This document shows, in pieces, positions 35,583-45,896 of a stretch of 64,000 nt of DNA. The stretch's first letter is position 1, and every line of letters begins with the position of its first letter. The DNA is taken from contig JANPWX010000162.1 of assembly GCA_024734555.1 (NCBI GenBank), forward strand, positions 979,350 to 1,043,349. Direction: 5' to 3'. The notes beneath the pieces are model-generated. The model saw only the letters and a list, made by a program, of their open reading frames with translations. It made no database searches and was not told the DNA's origin. A program made the position numbers and the translations under genes. Source of the DNA: Trochalopteron elliotii. Its lineage: Eukaryota; Chordata; Aves; Passeriformes; Leiothrichidae.

Positions 35583-36171
35583 AGTGAGCACAGGGATAAA
35601 CAATCTGGGGAAGATGAAGGGACACAGGGGCAGCAGAGTGCCTGAGCCACACCTCTGCAGCTGCATCCAGCCTTTTGCCCCACACCAGACTCACCTGGTG
35701 CTCACCTGCACAGGGACACACCCTCCTCAACATTTCTTCATCCCAGGTGCTGCTGTTCCTGTGCTCAGTGGCCCTGTGATGATGTCACCCAGCTGCATTT
35801 CCTAAAGCTGTTTGGCAAAAAAGCCCAGGAGGCTGTAATTTGTCATTAACATACCGACCCGGAGAGCAGCTGAACAAACCACAAATATTGAACAAACAAC
35901 AAAAACAAAACCCCCAAACGGCTCCTGTCAGCCAGAGACCAAGGCTGATGGATCACCTGTGGCAGCACAGGAGAATAATTTGTGAATTGCCATTGATTTC
36001 CAAAATCAAAACATAAATTTTGCTTCACAACTGAAGTATCATGGGAAGTCTTGGTTTTAGTAGGAGTTTTGTCTCCCTGTGATTGTTGGTGGGGGAAATA
36101 ACATTCACTCCAGCCAAACCCACAGAGTCCTTGTGACACAAACTTGCTGGTTTAACTCAGGCACCTGCTTC

Positions 36172-36513
36172 TGTGTTGGGAAAGATGGGACAGGAAAAGC
36201 TCACAAATATGATTGTCTGGCGAGAGATACTGAGAATATAAAACTTATGAATGAAATAGAAATGAGAGCTAGCTTTGAGATGTGATCATGGCAGGCAGGA
36301 AGATGGTCATTGTAACAAACAATGGGACACTAAGGGACCCAAGGGTGCTGCCCCCACCAAGGTATCAGGGGAAAGATAGATAAGAAGACAGTCTTTAGAG
36401 TTTAGAATACAGAGTGATATGGTAATATAGCAGTTCTCATAGGCTGTATGCAAAGTTTGTAAGTTTTGTATCTCATGTGGGTTGGTCACTGTAAATTAAA
36501 ATATTCAACACAT
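36172..36513 (+). mobile_element. Dispersed repeat, copy 2 (probable ERV-derived)
   Basis: This is the same element as 10134-10497 but in plus orientation. It has the same short open frame ending [12 protein letters not shown], stop, then TGTGATCATGGCAGGCAGGA and a shared end ATTCAACACA. The two copies share both boundaries, which fits a defined mobile element rather than a segmental duplication. Confidence 0.7.
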
Positions 36514-39500
36514 AAGGAGATATAATGTATTGTAACAAGGTTCTCACTCTCTTACCTGACCTCTCTTACCCCTACTGTCTCTCTCTCTCTTTGGGGCTTC
36601 CCCTCAGCCCAGGCTGGTGGCTGAGGGCAAAAGGCCCTTTTTACCCACCACCCTTGCAATCAAACCACGTGTTCCCTCAAAAGTGTCTCAGGTTTGCAGA
36701 GTTCCCTCTCCCTGCTGTCCTCAGATGCTCCTACACTTCTGGGTCTGGCCTGGATCATTGCAGGGAGTCCTCAGAATTCTCTTCAGTGTTGGTTGTGGCT
36801 CCTGAGTTACCCCACAAGCAGCACGAGCCACTCACACCAGTGTGGCAGGTATCTGTTAATACCAATAAATACCTGTACCCCCCTTTTCTTGGCAATTCAG
36901 TAAAATCAATTTGTCATTGTTCTTCAGTGCAGAGCATCCTGCTGCCAGGGAGCACAGTGCAAATCTGCCTGTCCAAGGAGAAGCTCTGAAACCTGTGATT
37001 TGGACCAACCAGGTGCCCACTGATGTTTTTGAGGGGCCCAACACCCTCTCTTCCACCACGGCCCTGTGCACAGCTTCACCCCAACAGCTCCTGTCTGTGA
37101 CCAACAAACCCCACAGCTCCCACCCCACCACCCTGGCTCCACCTTTGGGCAGGAGTTCAGCCCATCACTGTGACACCCAAACCCCCAGCACTCTCCTTGA
37201 GCTGCTCCATCTCTTTTTTTTTCCCCCAGAACATCTGCTGTGCTGCACACAGTGAGTGCTCTGTGCTTCTCCCACCAACAGCATCAGTCCTGCTGCTGCC
37301 AGTGCAGTGGGGCAGGGCTGACTCTGCAGTCTGCAAACACCAGAAACCTCCTCTGCCTGTCCCAGCACACAAGAGCCACCAGGGCAGCCCTGCAGACCCA
37401 GCAGCTGGGGACAGCTCTTTGTGGAGCCCCAGGGGATTATCCCCAAGGTAGCTGTGCCTCAACTCTGGAGGGAACGAGACAAATGGGGAAAGATCCCCTT
37501 TTAGGTCATGGTGAGGAAAACCTCCCTCCCTCCCTCCTTTCCAGGCACATGTTAATATTCCTTAGGGTTTGTTAAGTTTATGTCACCCTGTTACCATATA
37601 TGCACCCATGCCAGGATGTTCTTCCTTCCCTTGAACCCCACTGGGTTAAATTTGCCACAGCATTCCACCCCTGGGACCCCATTAGTCCCCTCAGTTCACA
37701 TTTACCCCTTTGCACCACTTTTTCCTATTCTTATTGGACTCTGACCTCAAGACCCACCCTGGCTGTCCTGTTTATAACCCTGTGCCCTCAGAGCCCTCCT
37801 GGCTCTGGTCCCTGGAACACAGTTGAGGCTGCACCCACAATGCAGAGAATGAACAGCCCTCAAATTTCCAAACGGGACCCCATCTCCTCACCTTTATCAT
37901 CAGCTCTTTATCAGCAGAGTGCTCCAGGCCCCGAGGCACAGGTCACTGTCAGGGACAGGCAGTTGTGTGATGCAACAGCTCTTCCCACAGCAGCAAACAG
38001 CAAACCTGCCACTGGGCCATGCTCTGCTCTGCTTCCAGCAGCTGCACACCTGTGCTCACCTGCATCCACAGCCCTTTGTCATTACCCAACCTGTGACAAA
38101 CCCACTGTGATGGTAAAGATTGGAATCATGGTGATCCCAGGCAGATGCCCAGGAGTGGCCCAGAGGAGCAGCACAAGGCAGTAACAAATTACTGAATGTC
38201 TCCTGTGATTTATCACTGCCTTGGTTTCCAGACAGTGGTACTGTTTCCCCCAGGGGAGCAGCCTTGTGGGTGCCAGCACATCTGCTCTGATTGAGCCTCT
38301 AACAGGGAGGATTTTGCTTGTTTTACTGGGTTGGAAGCATCCCCAATAAGCATCTTGTCTCCTTGTCTGAGCGATGCTTTTGCCATGTGACACTGAATTT
38401 ACATCCCATCCACTGCATACAACTGCTCTGACAACTGAAAAAGCACCATATGGGGTGGGGACACACTCCAGGAACTCAGTCCCAGCAGGGATGAGTCTTG
38501 GCTGTGTTTGTGAATGTGCCAGAAACGTCTGCAGGTGACAGGCCCTGCCAGAGATAAGGCTATACAGCACTGTGCTGTGCTTTCATCTTCAAAAATGCTT
38601 TAGGATGCAAAGAAATTAACAGCAGCTTCTCCTGGGCACAGCTTTTGGCTGCAGGGGGGTGTGGGACACTGCAGGAGCCTGCCTGGAAGCTTGAGCTGCT
38701 CTGATGAGGAGCAGACAAGAGGACAGGGACACCCCAGAGGGCACAGCTGCCTTGGGCACGGGCTCTTGGGGGGCTCCCACTGTGCAGCTGCCAGTGGGAA
38801 TGGCTGAAGTGGAGCTTGGGCCAGTACTGAGACCCCACCTGGACACACAGAAGTGAGGACAGACTCCCCTGAGCCAGCCCTCCCTCTGCCAGCACCCCCA
38901 AAATGGGCTGGGGTACACCAGTAGGGGCAGGGCCATGGTCACCCAGGGTCTGAAACACATATTCAAACAGCCCTCTGCTCCCTGGAGTGACACCTCCAGC
39001 TGCTGAGCCAGAAGCTGTCCCTTAGCCCCAGTAGCCACCTGGCCTCTGCCCCTGGTCTTACTGGGACAACAGTCCCTGGCTTGTCCTTGCCACTGGCTGG
39101 CAGTGGGGATTGTGGCTCCAGATATCCCTTTCATCTCATCAGGGGCTGCTGGATTTAATTCCCTGTACTTTGGTATAAAGTGAGGGTCCCATCCAGAAAG
39201 CAATTTGTGTTTCTCAGAGCAGGCAGTCAGAACATTTCCCATTAAAATGTAAATTCAGCCTTGTTTTCTGGCATCTCTTTTCCTTCCTTAAGGTAAAGAG
39301 AATATGAACTTGTATTATTTTTTCCATCAATGATATCTTCCCCTCCATTTTGTTTTAAGGAAAAAAAGCTGCCTGATATACACCTTTAGCAAATTAAATT
39401 TGAATTGAGTCTGACAGCACGACAGGGATCCAGATTACAGGGAGGTGTCCTGGCCTAATTGGAGTCATTGCCAGGAAGTTCTTTGCAGAGCATTAACCAC

Positions 39501-39737
39501 AGAGGGCACAAGCAGAGCAAACATGGTCTGTGCACCAAATGCTCACCTTGGCTGCAGGACCAGCCTGTTCCCAACACCAGCAGCACCTTGGTGGTGTGTC
39601 TCAGGAACATCCTGGATGCTGAGTTTAGTTTTACTGCAATCCCAGCCATCCTCAGCCAGGCACTGCAGGCTGCTCCCTCTGCCAGCTCTGGGGCTCCCAC
39701 CTCAGCCAGGTGTGGTGGCTCCTGCCCTGCCAGCAAT
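36514..39737. other. Intergenic; possible LTR remnant near 37550-37850
   Basis: A TGTTAATATTCC start, a TTTATAACCC TATA-like box (about 37770) and pyrimidine-rich sequence between give a weak LTR impression, with no second copy in the window to support it. The rest shows nothing recognisable. Confidence 0.35.
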
Positions 39738-40054
39738 CCCTGTCCCACCTCCATACCTGCCCCACCTCCATCCCTGCTTCACCTACATCCCTGTCCCACA
39801 ATGGATCCCTGTCCCATCTCCATACCTGCCCCACCTCCATACCTGCCCCACCATCCATCCCTGGCCCACCATCCATCCATCCCTGTCCCACCATCCATCC
39901 ATCCCTGTCCCACCATCCATCCATCCACCCATCCATCCCTCCACCCATCCCTCCCTCCCTCCATCCATCCATCCCTCCATCCATCCATCCCTCCATCCAC
40001 CCATCCCTCCATCCATCCATCCATCCCTCCATCCCTCCCTGTCCCCAGCACTCC
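39738..40054. repeat. CCAT/CCTCCAT simple repeat
   Basis: A left part with CTGTCCCACCTCCATACCTG-like units grades into (ATCC)n and (CTCC)n. It produces proline/histidine/serine-rich frames on plus and tryptophan/methionine/glycine-rich frames on minus, none of them genuine. Confidence 0.93.
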
Positions 40055-41999
40055 TCTCCCCACGGCTGCACTCACACAGCAGAGAGGAATGGATGTCTGG
40101 TAACCAGCAGAGAATTTTGGTCAAACATGCTCAGAATAATGAAACCAACTGTCCTGCTCACTGCAGGTTTTCAGAGATGATGTTTCACAATTAAAACCCC
40201 AAATCCCTGTGAACTCACCATTTCTTTTGCTTTCAGACACCTGGAGGCAGGGAAGGGCTCTCTCCACACCTGGGGAAGCCCATCAGCCTTTGAAGGGTGT
40301 TTAGAGGATGCAGCTACAAACCAAGGAGAACAACCTGAAAATTCCCCTCTGCCCACATCGGGCAGGTAACTGCCACAAGCTTTGCAGCTCCTGGTTCCCC
40401 AAAAATCTCATCCAATCAGCCGTGGCTGATGACAACTTGCACCTGACAGAGCTGCAGCCAGGCCACTCCCAGGCCCTGTGGGCAGAGTTAATGGGGAACA
40501 TCACCCCAGACCCCGGGGAGAGGGGGCTCATCAATAAAAATGGTTTCATTGCACTGATCCAGGGCTTTCCCTGTCCTGGGGACCAAAGTGCTCCCCAGGG
40601 CCATGCTTGGCTTCCCTACAGGAGTGGAACCCAGCACACAGAGTGCTCTGTCCCACAGCAGCAAGTGAATCAGCAGTCTCAGCCAGCATTAATTATGCAG
40701 AGAATCATTTGCTGGTAAGGAGAAAAAAAAAAAGGTCTAATTTAATCAAAATTAAATTAACAGTTAATTTAACAATTCCACAGTGAAAAGCCCTTGACCT
40801 CTGGACATGCAGGGACTGCTCATGGCTCCTGCAGTGGTGACATCCCATGGCACCCCAGCACTTCCCCCCCTCAACCTGCTCTGCCCAGAGCCTCCTCCCA
40901 GGGACTGCCATCCCCAAAGTGCCAGGACCAGGCTGGGTAAACCACAGCCATTGTGAAAAAGGGAAAAAAGATGGGGAAGAGGTGGATGAACATGTTACCT
41001 TTAAGCCCCTGAAAAATTCCAGTACAAATAAAAAAATTTTTAAGGAACTGGAAAATAAGAAGAACAGCCAGGCAGAACATCCTCCAGGAAAGGGAGCTGA
41101 GAGCAAATCTGGCAGATGTGCCTGAGGTGACCTGGAAGAGGGAATTCTGTCTGAGGAAACATTCTCCAGATGACCTCAAGGTTCCTTCTGTCTATATCAT
41201 CTACACTTCTATAAACTAATTCCTTAAACCAGTATTCTGTGACAAACCCTCCCTCTGAGCTCCCAGCATCTGGCAGGGCAGGCTGGGCTTCATCTGGAAG
41301 CATCTCCCCAGGCAGTGGACTACCTCTCAGTCAAGGCATTACAAGAAAATCAATCAGAAGAAGATTAACATAAATATTGCTTGAAAGACTTAATCAGCTG
41401 CAAATTGCAACTTTGTGCTTCCAGCTTAATTAGCCCGAGTCTGGTTTTCATTGTATTGGGAAGCAGAACAGGGGCAGTAGCAGCAGCATCACAGATCTCT
41501 GGCTGCAGTGATGGAGGAAAACCTCTCCCTGTTCAGGGCTCTTGGATGCCTCAGACAGCAGAATTGCCAACAGGTCCAGCAGGGCTGGAAAGGGTCAGAC
41601 TCCAGCAGCTTCACTTCCAACACCAACCCTGGCCCAGGCAGCCTGGCCTGGTGTTGTTCCTCTGAGCCATTGCTCCACGAGTCTGAACTGGCTCTGCTAG
41701 AGAGGTTCTACAGCTGCATTTTTGTTTGCAGGGCAAGTGCTGATTAAAATGCAAACCGTGTATCTCCTGCTCTGGCTGCTCACGCCAGTGTGATTTCCAC
41801 CAGGGCTGCAAACACCAGGGTCACCCTGGCCTGTGAGCAGGTTTATGAAGGTGTTTATAGCCCTGCCTACATGTTTCCAGAGGTACCTCCCTGCTCCAGC
41901 AGAAGCTGTGTCTGTTCCCCCTGTCCTGGCTGGGCTGGGGGGATGTTTTCACCGTGTCCCAGCAGCCAGGTCACTGTGTCCTGGTGACTCAGGTCCCAC
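40055..41999. other. Intergenic, no feature recognised
   Basis: No supportable exon or mobile element was seen. Confidence 0.55.
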
Positions 42000-42480
42000 T
42001 GTGGAGTCTTTCATGCCATTAAAGGAATTTCCAACTGCCTTTCTTCAGAAAAGTGAAGATTAGAGATACCCCAGGTGTAAAGAAGGCTTCTCCCCCATGG
42101 ACCCTTGCAGACATTGTGCAATCTTCTCTCTGGCTTTGGCAAGTCCATCACCCACCCCATGGCATCCCCTTTCCCTGTTTCCCCACTGGACATGGGGCCT
42201 GGTGTCCTGTTCCTCTCTTCCCTGTGGTCACTTGTCCCCTGCCCTGTCCCCTGTGCCACCCACAAACCTGAGATATAACTGAGATATAACTGAGAAAAAC
42301 CACATGCTCCCCCTCTCTGGCTCTGGATTCACCTTCAGCACATGGAATAAACCCTTGCTGGAAATTGATTTGGGCTGGGAGCCTTCTGCCTCTCTGCTGA
42401 ACCAGCCTTGTAACCTGTGTGGCTGTGTGAGCCTGAATTGCCCCCTGAGCAGTTCTCAAGCAGTTTCTCCACTGGAGAGG
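42000..42480 (+). mobile_element. Probable solo LTR
   Basis: The element starts TGTGGAGTCTTTCATGCC (shared with the inverted fragment at 35469-35582). It carries AATAAA at 42346-42351 and a further pyrimidine-rich U5-like stretch. The 3' end is uncertain, near 42470-42480. A short ACTGAGATATA duplication lies at about 42268-42290. Confidence 0.6.
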
Positions 42481-43084
42481 CTGACTGGGGTCTAGAAGGG
42501 CCGTGGCTGCACCCCGAAAAGACACACAGTTACATCCCACCACCACAGCTCACAGCACACCCTCCACAGTCACTGGGTGTAGCAGCAGGGTGGGAAGTAC
42601 CAAGGACACCTAAACAAGCAACAAATCCCTGGTTTGCTCCATGCTGGCATGTTCCAGAGGTGCTGACAGTGCCCCAGTGCTGATACACAGGTTGTCACCT
42701 CAGCTGGAGCCAAGCACATCATGCTGACAGCACAGGGCCCCACAGCCAGCCAGAAGCCAGGGGAAAGAGGGAATTTATAGTGCCTGCAGTTCCTGCAAGG
42801 GAATGACAGCACCAGCCCTTTCACCCATGCCTGATGCACAGCTCATCCTCTTGCTGCTGGTGGTACAAATAAAGCTGTCACCTGCAGGGACACTGGACAG
42901 CAGGGAATGAGCCATGAGCAGAGACACCAGTTAGGATGGTGACATGTTTCTCCTGCTTTCTGCCCATCTCAGCTGTTCACAAATGGCACTCCAGGCTGTG
43001 GCCAAAAAGAGACTCTTCCCTGGGGCTGTGCCTCACCTGGGGAGCATCACTCCTCCCTCTACAGCTTCTGCAGCTCTAGGGAAG

Positions 43085-43641
43085 TGTTGGAACCCTGCAG
43101 GCTGAAAACTTCAGGCTTTCTGAGCTGAGGGGTGCTGACCCTCAGGCAAGTACATTTGACTTGAGGCTGGGGAACAGGCTTCCAAAATTGAGTGATGGCA
43201 CAGGGGTTGTGGTTGGGCAATTTGAATAGGATTGTGTGATCTCTTGGTGAAAAACTTGGATTTAAGATTTTAGTATAGAGTAATGTGTGTGAGCCAAGAT
43301 GGAGGATTTGGGGCATTGTCTAAGTCCTTGTTCTTCACTTTCTTCTTCCTCCTTCTTCATGGGTTTGGGTAGTTCTCTGTAACTGGGTGAAAAAGATCCA
43401 CATTGCAGGCCTTTGGTGATCATTATTGGGTAAGAAATGTAAATAATATTGGTGTCACCTTGTTATTGAGTAATTACCACTTTCCAAGGTTATTTAAGAG
43501 TTAGAAGCTTTCCATTTTACCTCATTTCTCTAACTTGCTAGTTAGAGCTCACACCTCATGAGACTGTAAATAAATAAAAAATAATAAACATCCAAGTCCA
43601 AACTCAAATCTACATTTCCCGTGCCTTTCATCCTGACCTCA
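43085..43641 (+). mobile_element. Probable solo LTR
   Basis: The block runs from TGTTGGAACC to CCTGACCTCA. Close to its end is an AATAAATAAAAAATAATAAA cluster, followed by CATCCAAGTCCAAACTCAAA and CTACATTTCCCGTGCC, a typical R-U5 layout. No internal retroviral sequence is present. Confidence 0.6.
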
Positions 43642-43888
43642 GCAGAGATAAAGAAACCAGAACTGTGACAGGGAAGGAGCCTTTCCCTGGCTGTGAGGGC
43701 ACCAGCTCCACCTGCACGTTCCAGAGTCCCCAGGGGGAGGAGCAGAGCTGCAGCAGAGCCCCCACAGCCAGGGAAGCAGCTCCTGCAGACCCCTCAGTGC
43801 CTGGTTCAGTGACCATGGCTCAGCTGCTCCCCTGGGCAGGGCAGAGCCACTGGGGCAGTGCCTGTGCCAGCACAGAGGGCAGCTGGTG

Positions 43889-44178
43889 CTGTTTTACACC
43901 ACAACCACACAGACTCTGAACTTCAGAAGGCTGAAAATGACTTCTCTATTTTTGGGATGTGTCTCCCTTTTATACCATTCTACACAGACCAATCTGATTA
44001 GTGAAACAAAGACAAACCTCCTCAATCACACTGGTCACATCAGAGGGACATCAAGAAGTCCCTCCTAGGGAAAGGAATGAAAACATAGGGACAGTTTACA
44101 AAAACGTTTTTTCTTGTTTACAAAAAAGATCCCTAAGAAAAGAATTTCAGAAAACCAAAACATCTCAGGCATGAAACC
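43889..44178 (-). mobile_element. Solo LTR, same family as 7339-7643
   Basis: It shares TACACCACAAC, GGCTGAAAATGAC, TGGGATGTGTCTCCC, TACACAGACCAAT, AGAGGGACATCAAGAAG and the ACCAAAACATCTCAGGCA end with the element in EPHA10 intron 5. Orientation is the same (minus). It is somewhat more diverged, and I could not identify a clear target duplication. Confidence 0.75.
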
Positions 44179-44420
44179 AAGACTACAGGCAGGGGCACAG
44201 CTGCTCCCCGTGATCCATGCTGCAAGATCAGCCTGTCTGAGCAGGGAAATACATCACTGGGAAAACAGGAAATGTTTGGGAAGTGGATGGTGGGTGTGAG
44301 TGATGGATGAGCACTGGAGGAGCCCAGCAAGGATCAGTGAACAGCTGATGAGCTGAGGAGAGAGGCAGGACTTGCTCACTGTGCAAATCCAGCAGGGAAA
44401 CTGCTCCCTGTGGTGGGAGA

Positions 44421-44512
44421 CCCCCAGGACCCCCAGGCCCCACAGGGGGACACCCCCAGGGCCTCACAGGGGGACCCCCAGGGCCCCACAGGGGGACACC
44501 CCCAGGGCCCCA
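44421..44512. repeat. Short GC-rich tandem repeat (CCCAGGGCCCCACAGGGGGA)
   Basis: About three to four units of 27 to 30 bp. It generates proline/glycine-rich frames on both strands. Confidence 0.85.
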
Positions 44513-45086
44513 CTCTCCCCCCTGTACTACACCAGAGCCTCTGCTCAGAGCAGTGCCCAGCACTGTGGGGACAGGCAGCAGGACAAGGGCTCCTGTGCAG
44601 GGAAATCCTCTGATTTCCCTCAGCCCCTCCATCCCCCAGGATATTTGACTGGGTAAGAGCAGAGATGCAGAGAAGGGGAAGCAGCCAGAGATCACACACC
44701 CACTGTGCAAATGACAGTAGCTCACCCCAAGGCTGGTGCTTTGGGGATTTTACAGCAGAAGCTGCAGCCAGGCAATGACTCTGTGTGTGCAGGGCAATCC
44801 ATCAGCAGTGCCTGAGACAGAGCTCTGCCTGTGAGCAGCAACAGAAAACTCCTCCATGGCCCTCAAAACACTGGGAAAAACCCAGCACAGGCTGTGCAAG
44901 GGCTGCTGCAGGCAGGGGAGTGGCCCTGGCACTCCACACGTCCCAGGGCAGTGCCAGGGATTCCAGCAGAGCTGCTCCACCCAGGGACACAATCCTAGCT
45001 CCTACACTGCCCCCTCCTTGCTTCCCAGTGACTTTTCCATCAATGACCAATACCAGTGCACACTTTCATCCAAGTTTACTTCAGCT

Positions 45087-45358
45087 TAGCACCATTTCAG
45101 AGCAAAGTCAAGACAGAATTCTACATTTCTTCCTTCTACAGTTAAAAAAAGGAAGATCATTACACCAAGAGCTAATTTCTTTCTCTGCATTAGGAGGAAG
45201 CAGGTTGTTTAGAGCTGCTCTAGCCTAGGCTAGCACCATTTCAGAGCAAAATCAAGACAGAATTCTACATTTAAAGGAAGGAAAATCATCACACCAAGAG
45301 CTAATCTCTTTCTCTGCATTAGGAGGAAGCAGGTTGTCCTGAGCAGCTCTGGCCTGGG
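45087..45358. repeat. 144-bp tandem duplication
   Basis: TAGCACCATTTCAGAGCAAA at 45087 recurs at 45231. Each copy continues through CAAGACAGAATTCTACATTT, CACCAAGAGCTAAT and GCATTAGGAGGAAGCAGGTT. Copy 2 lacks about 20 bp present in copy 1 (CTTCCTTCTACAGTT region). It is a local, recent-looking duplication. Confidence 0.92.
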
Positions 45359-45722
45359 TTATCTGAACACTGAATTTCCAGAAGCACTGGCTGTTTCATC
45401 TCAGAAGGAGGTTTTGATCACATTTAGAACAGGGAAAAGCAGCCAGAGAACAGCACAGCTGTAACACCCTCAAAGCTCCAAACCCCTTTACTGCATGTCT
45501 GCTCTCCTCCCAGTGCAGCTGGCACAGGGTGAGCACTCACAAGTGGCTGGGGCACACACGGCCATCCCCACACCATCCTGACAACACTTTAACTTCCACA
45601 ATCCCTGCATTCACAAAGCCTGATCAAAACAAAATACCTAACAAAACAGACCTTTGGGAATGGCACAGCAGCACAAAGAGCTCAGAAAGGGTTTTCCAGT
45701 CTTTCTTTTTTTAATCTTTTTT
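45359..45722. other. Intergenic region downstream of YRDC
   Basis: Nothing recognised. It is the sequence past the YRDC polyadenylation signal. Confidence 0.5.
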
Positions 45723-45728
45723 TTTATT
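45723..45728 (-). terminator. YRDC: Candidate YRDC polyadenylation signal
   Basis: AATAAA on the minus strand, about 105 nt beyond the YRDC stop, in an A/T-rich context. It would give a very short 3' UTR. This is motif evidence only. Confidence 0.5.
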
Positions 45729-45832
45729 TACCTTGACATAACCCATCGACCTCATTAAACAAGGCCATGATCACCCACTCCTGAGTGCACAGGCACACAG
45801 TGCCCAGCTCCAACTGCTCCCAGTCCCAAGGG

Positions 45833-45896
45833 TTAGGAAGATTCTGGTACCAAGCCATACTTCTCCTTCAGGATTTCAACCGTGGGTGTTAGAGCA
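45833..45896 (-). CDS. YRDC: YRDC exon 5 (C-terminus and stop)
   Basis: The exon is 64 coding nt. It encodes the end of the split cysteine codon, then ALTPTVEILKEKYGLVPESS and TAA. It is slightly shorter than the mammalian tail. The acceptor is TTTGTCCCTGCAG. Confidence 0.92.

Noticed and set aside
37550..37850. Possible LTR starting TGTTAATATTCC
   Set aside because: It has only a TATA-like box and composition in its favour, with no second copy, no polyadenylation motif in the right place and no target duplication. It is kept as a low-confidence note only.
39445..40194. Open frame of 249 codons rich in His, Pro and Ser
   Set aside because: It is produced by the CCAT/CCTC simple repeat; opposite-strand frames are equally long.
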